A stretch of 64,000 bases of DNA from Fibrobacter sp. (GTDB lineage Bacteria; Fibrobacterota; Fibrobacteria; Fibrobacterales; Fibrobacteraceae): contig JAKSID010000014.1 in NCBI GenBank assembly GCA_024399035.1, forward strand, positions 1-64,000, written 5' to 3'. A program made the position numbers and the translations under genes. How positions within the stretch are numbered: position 1 is the first letter of the stretch; the number at the start of each line of letters is the position of its first letter. The notes beneath the pieces were generated by a model. The model had not been told where the DNA came from and searched no databases. It saw only the letters and a program-made list of their open reading frames with translations. Below are positions 28,196 to 35,968 of the stretch, in pieces.

Positions 28196-29953
28196 ATGAT
28201 GAGCATCAAGAAACTTTTCACATTAAGTTTGTTTTCGCTTAGCGTCGCAGGCCTCGTTGCATGCGATAAAGGTTCCGGCACAGATCCCAAGGACGACGAC
28301 AGTAGTTCTTCTGTTGCAAGCTTTAAGTCCAGCAGTTCCTTGAGCCCGGACCGCGCCGAAATTCCCTATCCCCGAGAAATTGAACTTGGCGACACTATGC
28401 AGGTCAACGTGGAAATCTGCAAAAAGAACTGCGCAGACACCACCGACAGGGACCCCAGCGAAACCTACATCGAAAGTGACGACACTGTTCTTCCGTTGTA
28501 CCTGGGCAATTTCCCCAAGGGCAGCCGCATCAAGGTTTATGCACGCGCAAACAACCTGGATAACGCACAGATTCGTATCAAGAGCGAAAAGGGCGAATCC
28601 CTCCGTGCTGTAACGGCTATTCCCAAGAAGGCCCAGAGCAAGGACTCAGTTTACGCCGACTACTTCGCCCCCGATTTCGGTGCTGACTCCTCCAAGATCT
28701 TTAGAGATTCCAACGAATTCATCGTGTTCAACGAAGGCCATTACTACCTTGAACTTTCCGGCGAATTCGAGAACGAATCCACCCTGCGCTTGAAGACCGT
28801 CGTTGACACAGCCTACTACAACTACACCGGCGACAGCAAGTCCGTTTCGATGAAGATGACCGACACTATCCGCGGTGTCATTCTGATCAACGATACATTA
28901 GACGTTATTAGCATTGATTTTTCTGCCAGCGAAGGATACAGCATCAACCTTAAGTCCTCCGGCAAGAACATCACCCAGATTGAATTGAAGGACGGCAAGG
29001 AAATCTTGAGAAAATTCGCTGGCAACGTAGACACCTTGTTGGTTCCCAACGATTCCGTGGAATGGTCCCTGGACCTGACTACCGAAGGTACCTCCTTCTT
29101 CTACCAGACCGGTCCCTTTGCATTCTTCGAAGTAGACTCCAAGGCTCGTGCATTGGAAAAGGGTGAATACTTTGCAAAGCCCGACTCCATTAAGATGCCC
29201 GGCGAATACCTGGTCAGCACACGCCCCAAGGACGATCCGGGCAAGGCCATCTACAAGTACAACCTGCGTCAGGAACAGTACGTATGGCTGGGCGATTTCA
29301 AGAAGGGAGACTCCATTCGCGTAGAACACAAGATTTCTAACTACTCCGACGACAACCAGGTTAGCCCCGTCACCATTGAGATTATGGACAAGGACCAGAA
29401 GGTTCACGCAACAGTAAGTTCCGTTTATGGTGGTGGTCTTTCTGTAACCAAGGACATGCCCGAAGGCCCGTACTATCTGCATTATCTCCGTTTGAATTCC
29501 AATCCCTTGGACCAGGTGGCAGACTCCCTGCGCTATGTGCTCCAGCTCCGCACTTTGTTACAGCAGATTGGTTCTGTGGAAAACATGGAATTCTACAACC
29601 ACGAAACTGAAAGTTCTGTGAAGGTGATATCCAATAGCGTTGGTGACACAATCCGTTTCGGCAGATTGAACCAGATGTTCTCCATGGATGCAAACAAGGA
29701 TAAGGGTTGGGACGACGTTGGTTACGACGTTCGTTGGTACGTTCCCTGCAGCGACTTGAACATCATCAACTTCAACTACAGGGTTGCCTCTTGCGAAGCC
29801 AATGGTTCTGGCGAGCAGTTGATTACTTCCAACTACCTGATCGTGAAGGACGCTGTTGGCGAAACCGCAAGCCTGATTGCAGAAAGCGTGGCGGATCCGT
29901 CTATGCGAGATACGCTTAGCATTCTGGTAATTGCAAAGACTGCTGAAGAATAA
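28196..29953 (+). CDS. Large lipoprotein with Ser-rich linker, unknown function
   Basis: A 585-residue lipoprotein (lipobox VAC in SLSVAGLVAC, about Cys23) with a DDDSSSS/KSSSSL linker typical of this organism. The remainder is beta-rich with repeated Ig-like or CBM-like strands (for example HYYLELSGEFENESTLRLKTV and GPYYLHYLRLNSN). No family is recognised. It lies 7 bases after the double beta-helix gene, in an apparent operon, so it may be the surface partner of that enzyme. Confidence 0.65.
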   Translation: MMSIKKLFTLSLFSLSVAGLVACDKGSGTDPKDDDSSSSVASFKSSSSLSPDRAEIPYPREIELGDTMQVNVEICKKNCADTTDRDPSETYIESDDTVLPLYLGNFPKGSRIKVYARANNLDNAQIRIKSEKGESLRAVTAIPKKAQSKDSVYADYFAPDFGADSSKIFRDSNEFIVFNEGHYYLELSGEFENESTLRLKTVVDTAYYNYTGDSKSVSMKMTDTIRGVILINDTLDVISIDFSASEGYSINLKSSGKNITQIELKDGKEILRKFAGNVDTLLVPNDSVEWSLDLTTEGTSFFYQTGPFAFFEVDSKARALEKGEYFAKPDSIKMPGEYLVSTRPKDDPGKAIYKYNLRQEQYVWLGDFKKGDSIRVEHKISNYSDDNQVSPVTIEIMDKDQKVHATVSSVYGGGLSVTKDMPEGPYYLHYLRLNSNPLDQVADSLRYVLQLRTLLQQIGSVENMEFYNHETESSVKVISNSVGDTIRFGRLNQMFSMDANKDKGWDDVGYDVRWYVPCSDLNIINFNYRVASCEANGSGEQLITSNYLIVKDAVGETASLIAESVADPSMRDTLSILVIAKTAEE

Positions 29954-29956
29954 ATC

Positions 29957-30157
29957 TTAGACTTCCCAAATCTGATTGGGAAGTTTTCCAATATCGCGAA
30001 AGTCCAACTTGCCTGCGGTGGGCGCAGAAACACTGACCAGGCGAGCCAAGGGCTTACCGGCACGTTCAATTACGATTTCTTCGTCTTTCAAGGCAACCTG
30101 GTTCAACAGATTGCCAAAATTTTGGCGGACTTCCATTGCAGATACGACTTTTGCCAT
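29957..30157 (-). CDS. Phd/YefM-family antitoxin, no toxin partner
   Basis: A 66-residue DNA-binding antitoxin. The whole N-terminal fold is recognisable: VVSAMEVRQNFGNLLNQVALKDEEIVIERAGKPLARLVSV is the standard Phd/YefM pattern, where the second strand carries the xxxxxGKPxAxL motif. The short C-terminal tail (KLPNQIWEV) would bind a toxin. No toxin ORF (Doc, YoeB, PIN/VapC) lies on either side: downstream it runs into the stop of a plus-strand lipoprotein gene 4 bases away. It is an orphan regulator or relic. Confidence 0.8.
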   Translation of the reverse strand: MAKVVSAMEVRQNFGNLLNQVALKDEEIVIERAGKPLARLVSVSAPTAGKLDFRDIGKLPNQIWEV

Positions 30158-30180
30158 AGTGATTAAAAAATAGTTATATT
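30151..30180 (+). promoter_or_regulatory. Promoter of xseA, leaderless type
   Basis: TTGCCA (30151-30156), 18-base spacer, TATATT (30175-30180). Only 6 bases separate the -10 box from the GTG start, so the message should begin at or next to the start codon. The -35 box overlaps the start of the phd-like gene, so the antitoxin could repress or interfere here. Confidence 0.6.
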
Positions 30181-30186
30181 CTCATC

Positions 30187-31485
30187 GTGGAAACAGAAGT
30201 AAGATCCTATACAGTCACGCAATACATGACTTCCCTTAAGCGAAAAGTGGAAGAAACCCCGGCTGTATGGGTTCGCGGGGTCATTACCCAGATTTCTATC
30301 AAGCCCAACATCGTCTATTTGACCATCGCGGACTTTGAAGAAGGTAACGTAAAGCCAATTTCTGTTATTAGCCTTTCCTGTTTCGCAGGCCGATTTGCAG
30401 CCATCCAGGCAAAAATTGCTTCCTGCGGAAAGCCTTTTGAACTAAAGGACCAGTTGAAAGTCAGTTTCCTGATCAAGGCGGAGATTTACGTTCCCTACGG
30501 AAAGTTGCAGGCCCAAATTTTGGACATTGATCCGGTGTACACTATTGGCGAGCTAGCCATGACCCGCATGGAGATCCTGCGAAAGCTTGGTGCCGAAGGT
30601 CTTATTGAAAAGAACAAGCTTTTGGAGTTGGCACCCGCCCCCATGCGCATTGGCCTTATTACCGGCGAAGGCACCGCCGCCTTCAAGGACTTCACCTCCA
30701 AGCTAGCTGAGTCGCCCTTCGCATTCAAGGTCATGACGATTTATGCGAAAATGCAGGGCGCAGAAACAGAGCCCACGGTGCTTGCAGCACTTGAAAAGCT
30801 GGCGAAAGTAGACGCCATCGACGTGGTCTGCATTGTTCGCGGCGGCGGCTCCAAGACAGATTTGAATTTCTTTGACAGCGAAGCGCTTTGCCGCGCGGTA
30901 GCCAACTTCCCTGTACCCGTGTTTACAGGCATTGGTCACGAAATCGACAAGAGCCTGCTGGACGAAGTTGCCTACCAGAGTTGCATCACTCCTACTGACA
31001 CCGCAAAGCGACTCATCGACCGCGTGGCCGACAGCTGGAGCCAAATGCAGGTTCTTGCACAGAACATTGCCGCCGCCGCGAAAGACGCTCTGGTCCAGGA
31101 GAATCAACACCTGTCTAATTGCGGCGTAAACTTGCAGCAGAAAGTTTCCAAACGCATCCAGAACGAAAAGACGAAGCTGGCACTTTGCGGCAACAACATG
31201 AAGCGTTCCCTGCAGTTCGTCATCCGTGACGAAAAGGCCCGCATAGAACGAAACATCGAAGGCCTTAAGCAAGGTTCCCGCAAGATTCTGGACTTGGCAA
31301 AGTCCAACTTTAATTTGTCTGAAATCAAAGTGAAGACAGCCGACCCTGCAACCGTTCTTGCCAAGGGCTACTCTTTGACTTTAACCTCTGACGGAAAATT
31401 CGTTCGTAATGCAAGCCAGCTTAAATCCGGCGACACGCTGACCACCCGCCTCCGCGACGGCAGCGTCACCTCCGTGGTGCAATAA
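30187..31485 (+). CDS. xseA: Exodeoxyribonuclease VII large subunit
   Basis: The catalytic large subunit of exonuclease VII, which degrades single-stranded DNA (432 residues). An N-terminal OB-fold (about 1-110, VWVRGVITQIS and VPYGKLQAQILDIDPV) precedes the nuclease domain with APMRIGLITGEGTAAFKDF, VVCIVRGGGSKTDLNFFDSEALCRAVA, PVFTGIGHEIDKSLLDEVA and the CITPTDTAKRLIDRV region. Then come a coiled-coil arm and the C-terminal ATVLAKGYSLTL...LKSGDTLTTRLRDGSV. The small subunit xseB is not adjacent. The GTG start is supported by the promoter position. Confidence 0.93.
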   Translation: METEVRSYTVTQYMTSLKRKVEETPAVWVRGVITQISIKPNIVYLTIADFEEGNVKPISVISLSCFAGRFAAIQAKIASCGKPFELKDQLKVSFLIKAEIYVPYGKLQAQILDIDPVYTIGELAMTRMEILRKLGAEGLIEKNKLLELAPAPMRIGLITGEGTAAFKDFTSKLAESPFAFKVMTIYAKMQGAETEPTVLAALEKLAKVDAIDVVCIVRGGGSKTDLNFFDSEALCRAVANFPVPVFTGIGHEIDKSLLDEVAYQSCITPTDTAKRLIDRVADSWSQMQVLAQNIAAAAKDALVQENQHLSNCGVNLQQKVSKRIQNEKTKLALCGNNMKRSLQFVIRDEKARIERNIEGLKQGSRKILDLAKSNFNLSEIKVKTADPATVLAKGYSLTLTSDGKFVRNASQLKSGDTLTTRLRDGSVTSVVQ

Positions 31486-31899
31486 TTATTCAAAAACCGG
31501 CAGTGTCTCAATTTTTTCAAAACGCTTGGTCGCCCCGTCCAGCTTAAAGTAGCGGACAGCATCCCCCAAGGAAAGCATCACGTAGTTTGGCGTCAAAATC
31601 TGCAGGTACTTGTTCAACTGTTGCTGCAGCCCGGGCCACGTATATTCCCCCGGAGCCTTGCATTCCACCAAAAGCCAAGGCTTATCCATACCAGCCCCGG
31701 CCCTAAAGTTGTGAACCATAATGTCCACGCGGTCGTCCGTCTTGGGATCGACGGTACTCAGCGGAAATTCCACCGCAATCAAATGTTCCGGAACTTTCAC
31801 CTGATCCAGCAAATAACGGATAGTCGCCTGGCGCACGTGTTCTTCGGGCGTTGCAGGGACATCCTTCTTGCGGATGGGATCGTATAGGTAATCAGGCAC
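31486..31899 (-). CDS. Stand-alone HsdR_N/PD-(D/E)XK-type protein
   Basis: A 137-residue protein matching the N-terminal domain of type I restriction HsdR (HsdR_N_2 type), a PD-(D/E)XK nuclease fold: RQATIRYLLDQVKVPEHLIAVEF, then Asp59 (RVDIMV) and Glu79/Lys81 (WLLVECKAP), followed by QLNKYLQILTPNYVMLS. The catalytic Asp, Glu and Lys are all present. No methylase or specificity genes lie nearby, so it is not a restriction system. Such single-domain proteins are common in Bacteroidota and relatives, and their role is unknown. It is convergent with xseA, with adjacent stops. Confidence 0.8.
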   Translation of the reverse strand: MPDYLYDPIRKKDVPATPEEHVRQATIRYLLDQVKVPEHLIAVEFPLSTVDPKTDDRVDIMVHNFRAGAGMDKPWLLVECKAPGEYTWPGLQQQLNKYLQILTPNYVMLSLGDAVRYFKLDGATKRFEKIETLPVFE

Positions 31900-32021
31900 G
31901 AGGCTCGAGGCTCCAGGTTAAAAGTGGCGAGCAGATAACTATGGACCGAAAAATAGAAAACAGGCTTTTTTTCATTTTTCAGCAACTCCCAATTTCCCAC
32001 AAAAAAATGTTTATCAAAGCC

Positions 32022-32050
32022 TTGACGTGCGTAAAATCCAGAAGTATATT
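32022..32050 (+). promoter_or_regulatory. Strong promoter of the alanine leader unit
   Basis: TTGACG (32022-32027) and TATATT (32045-32050) with an exact 17-base spacer. The -10 box ends 7 bases before the ATG of the leader ORF, so the transcript should start at that codon. Confidence 0.75.
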
Positions 32051-32057
32051 AGTGGGC

Positions 32058-32162
32058 ATGAACAAGATCTTTGAACAGAATATCATCGCAGCAGCGATTG
32101 CGGCAGGCGCGGCGGAAGCACGAGCCTGTGTTAAATCATGCGCGACTGTTCAGGAATTGTAA
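32058..32162 (+). CDS. Alanine-rich leader peptide (candidate attenuator ORF)
   Basis: A 34-codon ORF starting exactly where the transcript is predicted to start. It holds 10 Ala codons, 9 of them within codons 11-23 (order A A A I A A G A A E A R A), and ends in TAA. The peptide itself probably has no function; its translation would sense charged tRNA-Ala. It resembles known leader peptides (trpL, leuL, hisL) in size and design, but no alanine example is known to me. The aminotransferase gene at 32348, which resembles the alanine-forming AlaA, follows the terminator. Confidence 0.6.
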   Translation: MNKIFEQNIIAAAIAAGAAEARACVKSCATVQEL

Positions 32163-32236
32163 AGGTCTGTACGCAACCAACAAGCGAAACAGATAAAAGG
32201 AATTCAAAGGGCAGTCCCAAACGGACGGCCCTTTTT
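32072..32236 (+). promoter_or_regulatory. Candidate alanine attenuator: alternative hairpins and terminator
   Basis: Four pairing regions are visible. Region 1 TGAACAG (32072-32078, codons 5-7) is the perfect complement of CTGTTCA (32146-32152, codons 30-32). Region 2 GACTGTTC (32144-32151) can instead pair with GGGCAGTC (32209-32216) over 8 bp with two G-U. That last segment is also the 5' arm of the terminator (GGGC..GTCC, 32209-32217, with GGAC..GCCC, 32223-32231, then TTTTTATTTT). A ribosome stalled in the Ala run (codons 11-23) leaves region 2 free to form the antiterminator; one at the stop codon covers it and the terminator forms. The remaining gap to 32347 is AT-rich and may hold a weak second promoter. 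Confidence 0.6.
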
Positions 32237-32347
32237 ATTTTGCCCGAATTTAAACCAAAACCCATAACTAAAGGAAAATTCTCTAGAATTTTATTCTATA
32301 ATTAACCCATTAATTAAGAGAATTATAATACCTCTAAGGAGTATAAA

Positions 32348-33652
32348 ATGAGAAAGCGTTTGCTTACCGAAGGTGCCAAGGAACTGTCTTACGAAATCCG
32401 TGAGATCGTTAAGAAGGCGAACCTCCTGAAAACGCTGGGCATGCCGAAGATCCACTGGGAAAACATCGGCGACCCCATTGAAAAGAAGTGCCAGGTTCCC
32501 GAATGGATCAAGGACATCGTTGTGGACCTTTCCAAGGAAAACCGTTCCTATGGTTACTGCCCGTCCAAGGGTATGCTTGAAACTCGCGAATTCATCGTGA
32601 AGGAAACCAACAAACTGGGCGGCGCCCAGATTACCGTTGACGACATCCTGTTCTTCAACGGCCTCGGTGATGCAATCGCCACATTGTACAGCCTCCTGTC
32701 CATGACCACCCGTATCATTGGACCGTCTCCTGCATACAGCACCCACAGCTCTGCAGAAGCAGCACATGCACACTCTGCTCCTATCACCTACAGCATGAAG
32801 CCGGAAAACCACTGGTATCCGGACCTGGAAGAACTTGAAAACAAGGTGAAGTACAACCCCTCCATCGCTGGCATCCTGATTCTGAATCCGGACAACCCCA
32901 CTGGCATGGTCTATCCTCTTGAAATTCTCCAGAAGATCGTTGATATCGCAAAGCGTTACAACCTGTTCATCATCTGCGACGAAATCTACAACAAGATTAC
33001 CTACAATGGAGCAAAGGCTTACGCTCTGGCCGAATACATCGGCGACGTTCCGGCTATCGCTCTGAAGGGTATTTCCAAGGAATATCCGTGGCCGGGTGCA
33101 CGTTGCGGCTGGGCTGAATACTACAACCGCGACAAGGACGAACAGTTCGACGCCTTCTGCCGCGCTCTTGACAATGCCAAGATGGTTGAAGTCTGCTCCA
33201 CCACACTTCCCCAGATGACCATTCCTCGCGTGCTGGGCGATCCTCGCTTCATGGAACACCGCCAGGCTTTGAACGAAAAGATTGGCCGTCGCTCCGCCAT
33301 CATTAACGAAATTCTTTCCGACATTCCGGAACTGTATTTCAACCCCACCTACGGTGCATTCTACAACACCATCATCTTCCGTGAAGGTGTTCTGAACAAC
33401 CACCAGAGCCTGAAGATCGACAATCCGCAGATCAAGGCCAAGGTTGAAGAATGGTGCTCCAAGACCGAAAATTTGGACTACCGTTTCGTGTACTATCTGT
33501 TGGGCGCAAAGGGTATCTGCGTGGTGCCCAGCACCAGTTTCTGCACCGACCTCAAGGGATTCCGCGTGACGCTGCTTGAAGAAGACGAAGCAGAACTGCG
33601 CAGCGTGTTCACCACCATCCACGACGCCATCATCGAGTACTTGCATAGCTGA
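32348..33652 (+). CDS. PLP-dependent aminotransferase, AlaA-like
   Basis: A class I/II fold-type I aminotransferase (434 residues), cytoplasmic, probably glutamate-pyruvate (alanine) transaminase. LSYEIREIVKKA...NIGDP, YGYCPSKGMLETREFI, ILNPDNPTGMVY, IICDEIYNKITY and the PLP lysine in GISKEYPWPGARCGW (Lys244) match the alanine/aspartate group, and the beginning is closest in layout to E. coli AlaA. The alanine-rich leader upstream supports alanine as product. CTAAGGAG precedes the ATG. It is a single gene; the spermidine transporter follows after a repeat array. Confidence 0.82.
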   Translation: MRKRLLTEGAKELSYEIREIVKKANLLKTLGMPKIHWENIGDPIEKKCQVPEWIKDIVVDLSKENRSYGYCPSKGMLETREFIVKETNKLGGAQITVDDILFFNGLGDAIATLYSLLSMTTRIIGPSPAYSTHSSAEAAHAHSAPITYSMKPENHWYPDLEELENKVKYNPSIAGILILNPDNPTGMVYPLEILQKIVDIAKRYNLFIICDEIYNKITYNGAKAYALAEYIGDVPAIALKGISKEYPWPGARCGWAEYYNRDKDEQFDAFCRALDNAKMVEVCSTTLPQMTIPRVLGDPRFMEHRQALNEKIGRRSAIINEILSDIPELYFNPTYGAFYNTIIFREGVLNNHQSLKIDNPQIKAKVEEWCSKTENLDYRFVYYLLGAKGICVVPSTSFCTDLKGFRVTLLEEDEAELRSVFTTIHDAIIEYLHS

Positions 33653-33655
33653 ATC

Positions 33656-33722
33656 AGTGGTTAGTAAACAGTGGTTAGTAAACAGTAATCACTAACCACT
33701 AGCCACCAACCACTAGCCACTA
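33656..33722. repeat. CAGTGGTTAGTAAA / ACTAACCACTAG repeat array before potA
   Basis: Two direct copies of CAGTGGTTAGTAAA are followed by reverse-orientation copies (ACTAACCACTAGCCACC and AACCACTAGCCACTA), so the whole can fold as a long imperfect hairpin. It fills the gap between the aminotransferase stop and the potA ATG, ending 3 bases before that ATG. A shorter version lies before the aconitase gene at 15863. Confidence 0.75.
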
Positions 33723-33725
33723 AAT

Positions 33726-34811
33726 ATGAAATCTTTCGATCTTCAGGTTAAGAACGTTTCCAAGAGCTTCGGCGAAAAGGCCGTGCTCAAGGGAATTGAC
33801 GTATTCATCAAGGACGGTCAGTTCGTGACTCTGCTTGGTCCTTCCGGTTGCGGAAAGACCACGCTTCTCCGTATTATCGCCGGTTTTGAAAAGGCCGACG
33901 CAGGCGAAGTGATTCTTAGCGGCGAGGTTATCTCCAACAAGTCGCCCGCGCACCGCCCCATCAATACGGTGTTCCAGAGCTACGCCCTGTTCCCCCACCT
34001 GAACGTGTTCAACAATATCGCGTTTGGCCTCAAGAGCCACAAGGTTCCCAAGGACGAAATCGAGAAGCGTGTGAACGCCATGATGGAAATGGTGAACATC
34101 GTAGACCTGAAGAACGAAATGCCCGCAACCTTGAGCGGCGGTCAGAAGCAGCGTGTTGCCTTGGCCCGCGCCTTGGTGAACGAGCCCGACATTCTTTTGC
34201 TGGACGAACCATTAAGCGCTCTTGACGCCAACCTGCGTAAAAAGCTCCAGGTGGAACTGAAGGAAGTCCAGAAGAAGACCGACACTACTTTCATTATGGT
34301 GACCCACGACCAGGACGAAGCGATTGCAGTAAGCGACCGCGTGCTGGTGATGTACAAAGGCGCCATCGTGCAAGATGGCACTCCCGAAGATGTTTACGAG
34401 CATCCGGTAAATCGCTTTGTGGCAACCTTCATGGGTGAATGCAACATTCTTGAAAGCGAACGTGTTACAGACAAACTAGCAAAGGTCGCTTTTGGCGAAC
34501 TGGTGCTTGAAAAAGATCCGCAGTGGGCCGCGGCCCCCGAAGGCAAGTGCTGCGGTGGCATCGCCATCCGTATGGAAGACATCCATGTTTGCACAGCAGG
34601 CGAAAACTTTGACAACAATGTTTTCGATGCCCGCATCCTGGAGAGAATTTTCCGTGGCGACTACTGGGAACTGATTGCAGAACTCCCCGGCGTTGGCAAT
34701 GCAGAAAGCCTCAAGCTTCGTGTGATGACCGACCCCGACGAAATCTACAATCCGGGCGACCAGGTCAAGCTGTACATGGAACCCCAGTACCTGCAGGTCC
34801 TGGCGGACTAG
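33726..34811 (+). CDS. potA: Spermidine/putrescine ABC transporter ATP-binding protein
   Basis: The ATPase of a polyamine importer (361 residues). Walker A is LGPSGCGKTT (37-46), with the Q-loop at FQSYALFPHLNV, signature LSGGQKQRVALARAL (about 137), Walker B LLLDEPLSALD, H-loop VTHDQDEA, and a C-terminal TOBE domain (GECNILESERV...LYMEPQYLQVL). The gene order potA-(tRNA)-potB-potC-potD is that of the PotABCD system. No clear Shine-Dalgarno is seen: the repeat array abuts the ATG. Confidence 0.9.
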   Translation: MKSFDLQVKNVSKSFGEKAVLKGIDVFIKDGQFVTLLGPSGCGKTTLLRIIAGFEKADAGEVILSGEVISNKSPAHRPINTVFQSYALFPHLNVFNNIAFGLKSHKVPKDEIEKRVNAMMEMVNIVDLKNEMPATLSGGQKQRVALARALVNEPDILLLDEPLSALDANLRKKLQVELKEVQKKTDTTFIMVTHDQDEAIAVSDRVLVMYKGAIVQDGTPEDVYEHPVNRFVATFMGECNILESERVTDKLAKVAFGELVLEKDPQWAAAPEGKCCGGIAIRMEDIHVCTAGENFDNNVFDARILERIFRGDYWELIAELPGVGNAESLKLRVMTDPDEIYNPGDQVKLYMEPQYLQVLAD

Positions 34812-34899
34812 TCCCACAACACCCGCGGACTAAATTTTTTCATTTTTACCTCTTACCAACTTAGTCTCTTTATACTATCTTTGGGCGCACCTAAGAAAA

Positions 34900-34971
<72 letters not shown>

Positions 34972-34977
34972 CTACAG

Positions 34978-35013
34978 AAAAGCCGTCAGTTCTATGCTGG
35001 CGGCTTTCTTTTT
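34978..35013 (+). terminator. Terminator after tRNA-Thr
   Basis: AAAGCCGTCAG and CTGGCGGCTTT form a hairpin (one T-G) followed by a T-run. Confidence 0.8.
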
Positions 35014-35068
35014 ATAAATCGGCAAAGGTCCTTCAAGCGTCGGCGATTTTCTTTCTATCTTTTCTCAC

Positions 35069-35968
35069 ATGCAAACCGAAGTCTTCGAAGGAAAGCTTAC
35101 TACCCGCGCACGCATGCGCAAGTTCGGCGTTCTGCTTACAGGCCCCGGCATGCTGTGGCTCATTGTTTTTCTTCTGTTGCCCACTGCATTTCTGATGGTC
35201 CTGGCTTTCGCACAGCGCGGTAGCTACGGCAGCATCAACTGGGACTTTTCCATTGAAAACCTGAGGCGTCTTGTTGGCTTTAGTTCCTTCGGTTGGTCTC
35301 CCGACAATTTGCTTATCCTTTGGCGCAGTCTTAAGATTGCAGTCATCACCACCGTTCTTTGCATTGCCTTTGGCCTGCCTATGGCTTTCTGGATTGCAAA
35401 CCACGGCAAGACCATGCGCGCCTTTTTGTTCGCACTGATCATGGTGCCTAGCTGCACCAACCTGGTCATCCGCACTTCCGCCTGGATGACTTTGCTGGGC
35501 CCCGATATGTTCCCCGCAGAAATTGCAAGATTCTTCGGAATCATCGCCGAAGGTGAATCCCTTTACCCGGGCAGTTTTGCAGTCTATATCGGCATGGTCA
35601 GTTCCATGCTGCCTTTCGCGGTCCTCCCCCTCTACACCAGCGTGGAGCGCTTGGATTGGGGCGTGGTCGAAGCTAGCCGCGACTTGTACGCAGGCCCACT
35701 TCGCACATTCTATCACGGCATTCTCTCCCAGATGATGCCGGGCATTGTGGCAAGCGTTATCTTGACTTTGGTCCCTAGCCTTGGCATGTACGTCATTAGC
35801 GATTTGCTAGGCGGCGGTAAGTATATGTTGATCGGCAACCTGATTCAGCAGCAGTTTGGAGCCGCCATGGACTGGCCCTTCGGCGCCATGCTGGGCTCCG
35901 TGTTGATCATTTGCAGTGTTATCAGCCTGGTTATTTTCCAGCGCGTGGGAGGCAAGAACTTTGTCTAA
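35069..35968 (+). CDS. potB: Spermidine/putrescine ABC transporter permease
   Basis: A 299-residue inner-membrane permease with about six helices (PGMLWLIVFLLLPTAFLMVLAF at the start; VITTVLCIAFGLPMAFWI; AVYIGMVSSMLPFAVLPLY; VASVILTLVPSLGMYVI; GSVLIICSVISLVIF). The cytoplasmic EAA loop is EASRDLYAGPLRTFYHGILSQMMPGI, the contact for PotA. TATCTT lies 7 bases before the ATG and no ribosome site is seen, suggesting its own leaderless promoter after the tRNA terminator. The end overlaps potC by 8 bases. Confidence 0.9.
   Translation: MQTEVFEGKLTTRARMRKFGVLLTGPGMLWLIVFLLLPTAFLMVLAFAQRGSYGSINWDFSIENLRRLVGFSSFGWSPDNLLILWRSLKIAVITTVLCIAFGLPMAFWIANHGKTMRAFLFALIMVPSCTNLVIRTSAWMTLLGPDMFPAEIARFFGIIAEGESLYPGSFAVYIGMVSSMLPFAVLPLYTSVERLDWGVVEASRDLYAGPLRTFYHGILSQMMPGIVASVILTLVPSLGMYVISDLLGGGKYMLIGNLIQQQFGAAMDWPFGAMLGSVLIICSVISLVIFQRVGGKNFV

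Noticed and set aside
29957-30157. Complete toxin-antitoxin module
   Set aside because: Only the antitoxin is present; both flanks are occupied by unrelated genes.
31486-31899. Part of a type I restriction system
   Set aside because: No hsdM, hsdS or helicase part of hsdR nearby; the ORF is complete as a small protein.
32100-32130. Possible SRP RNA or other structural RNA around a GGCGGAAGC loop
   Set aside because: The conserved SRP domain IV bases are not matched, and the stretch is explained by Ala codons of a short ORF with promoter and terminator.
31851-32162. 103-codon frame covering the alanine leader from further upstream
   Set aside because: Its first half crosses the start of the HsdR_N-type gene, a repeat and the TTGACG/TATATT promoter; the transcript should begin at 32057-32058, so only the last 34 codons are read.
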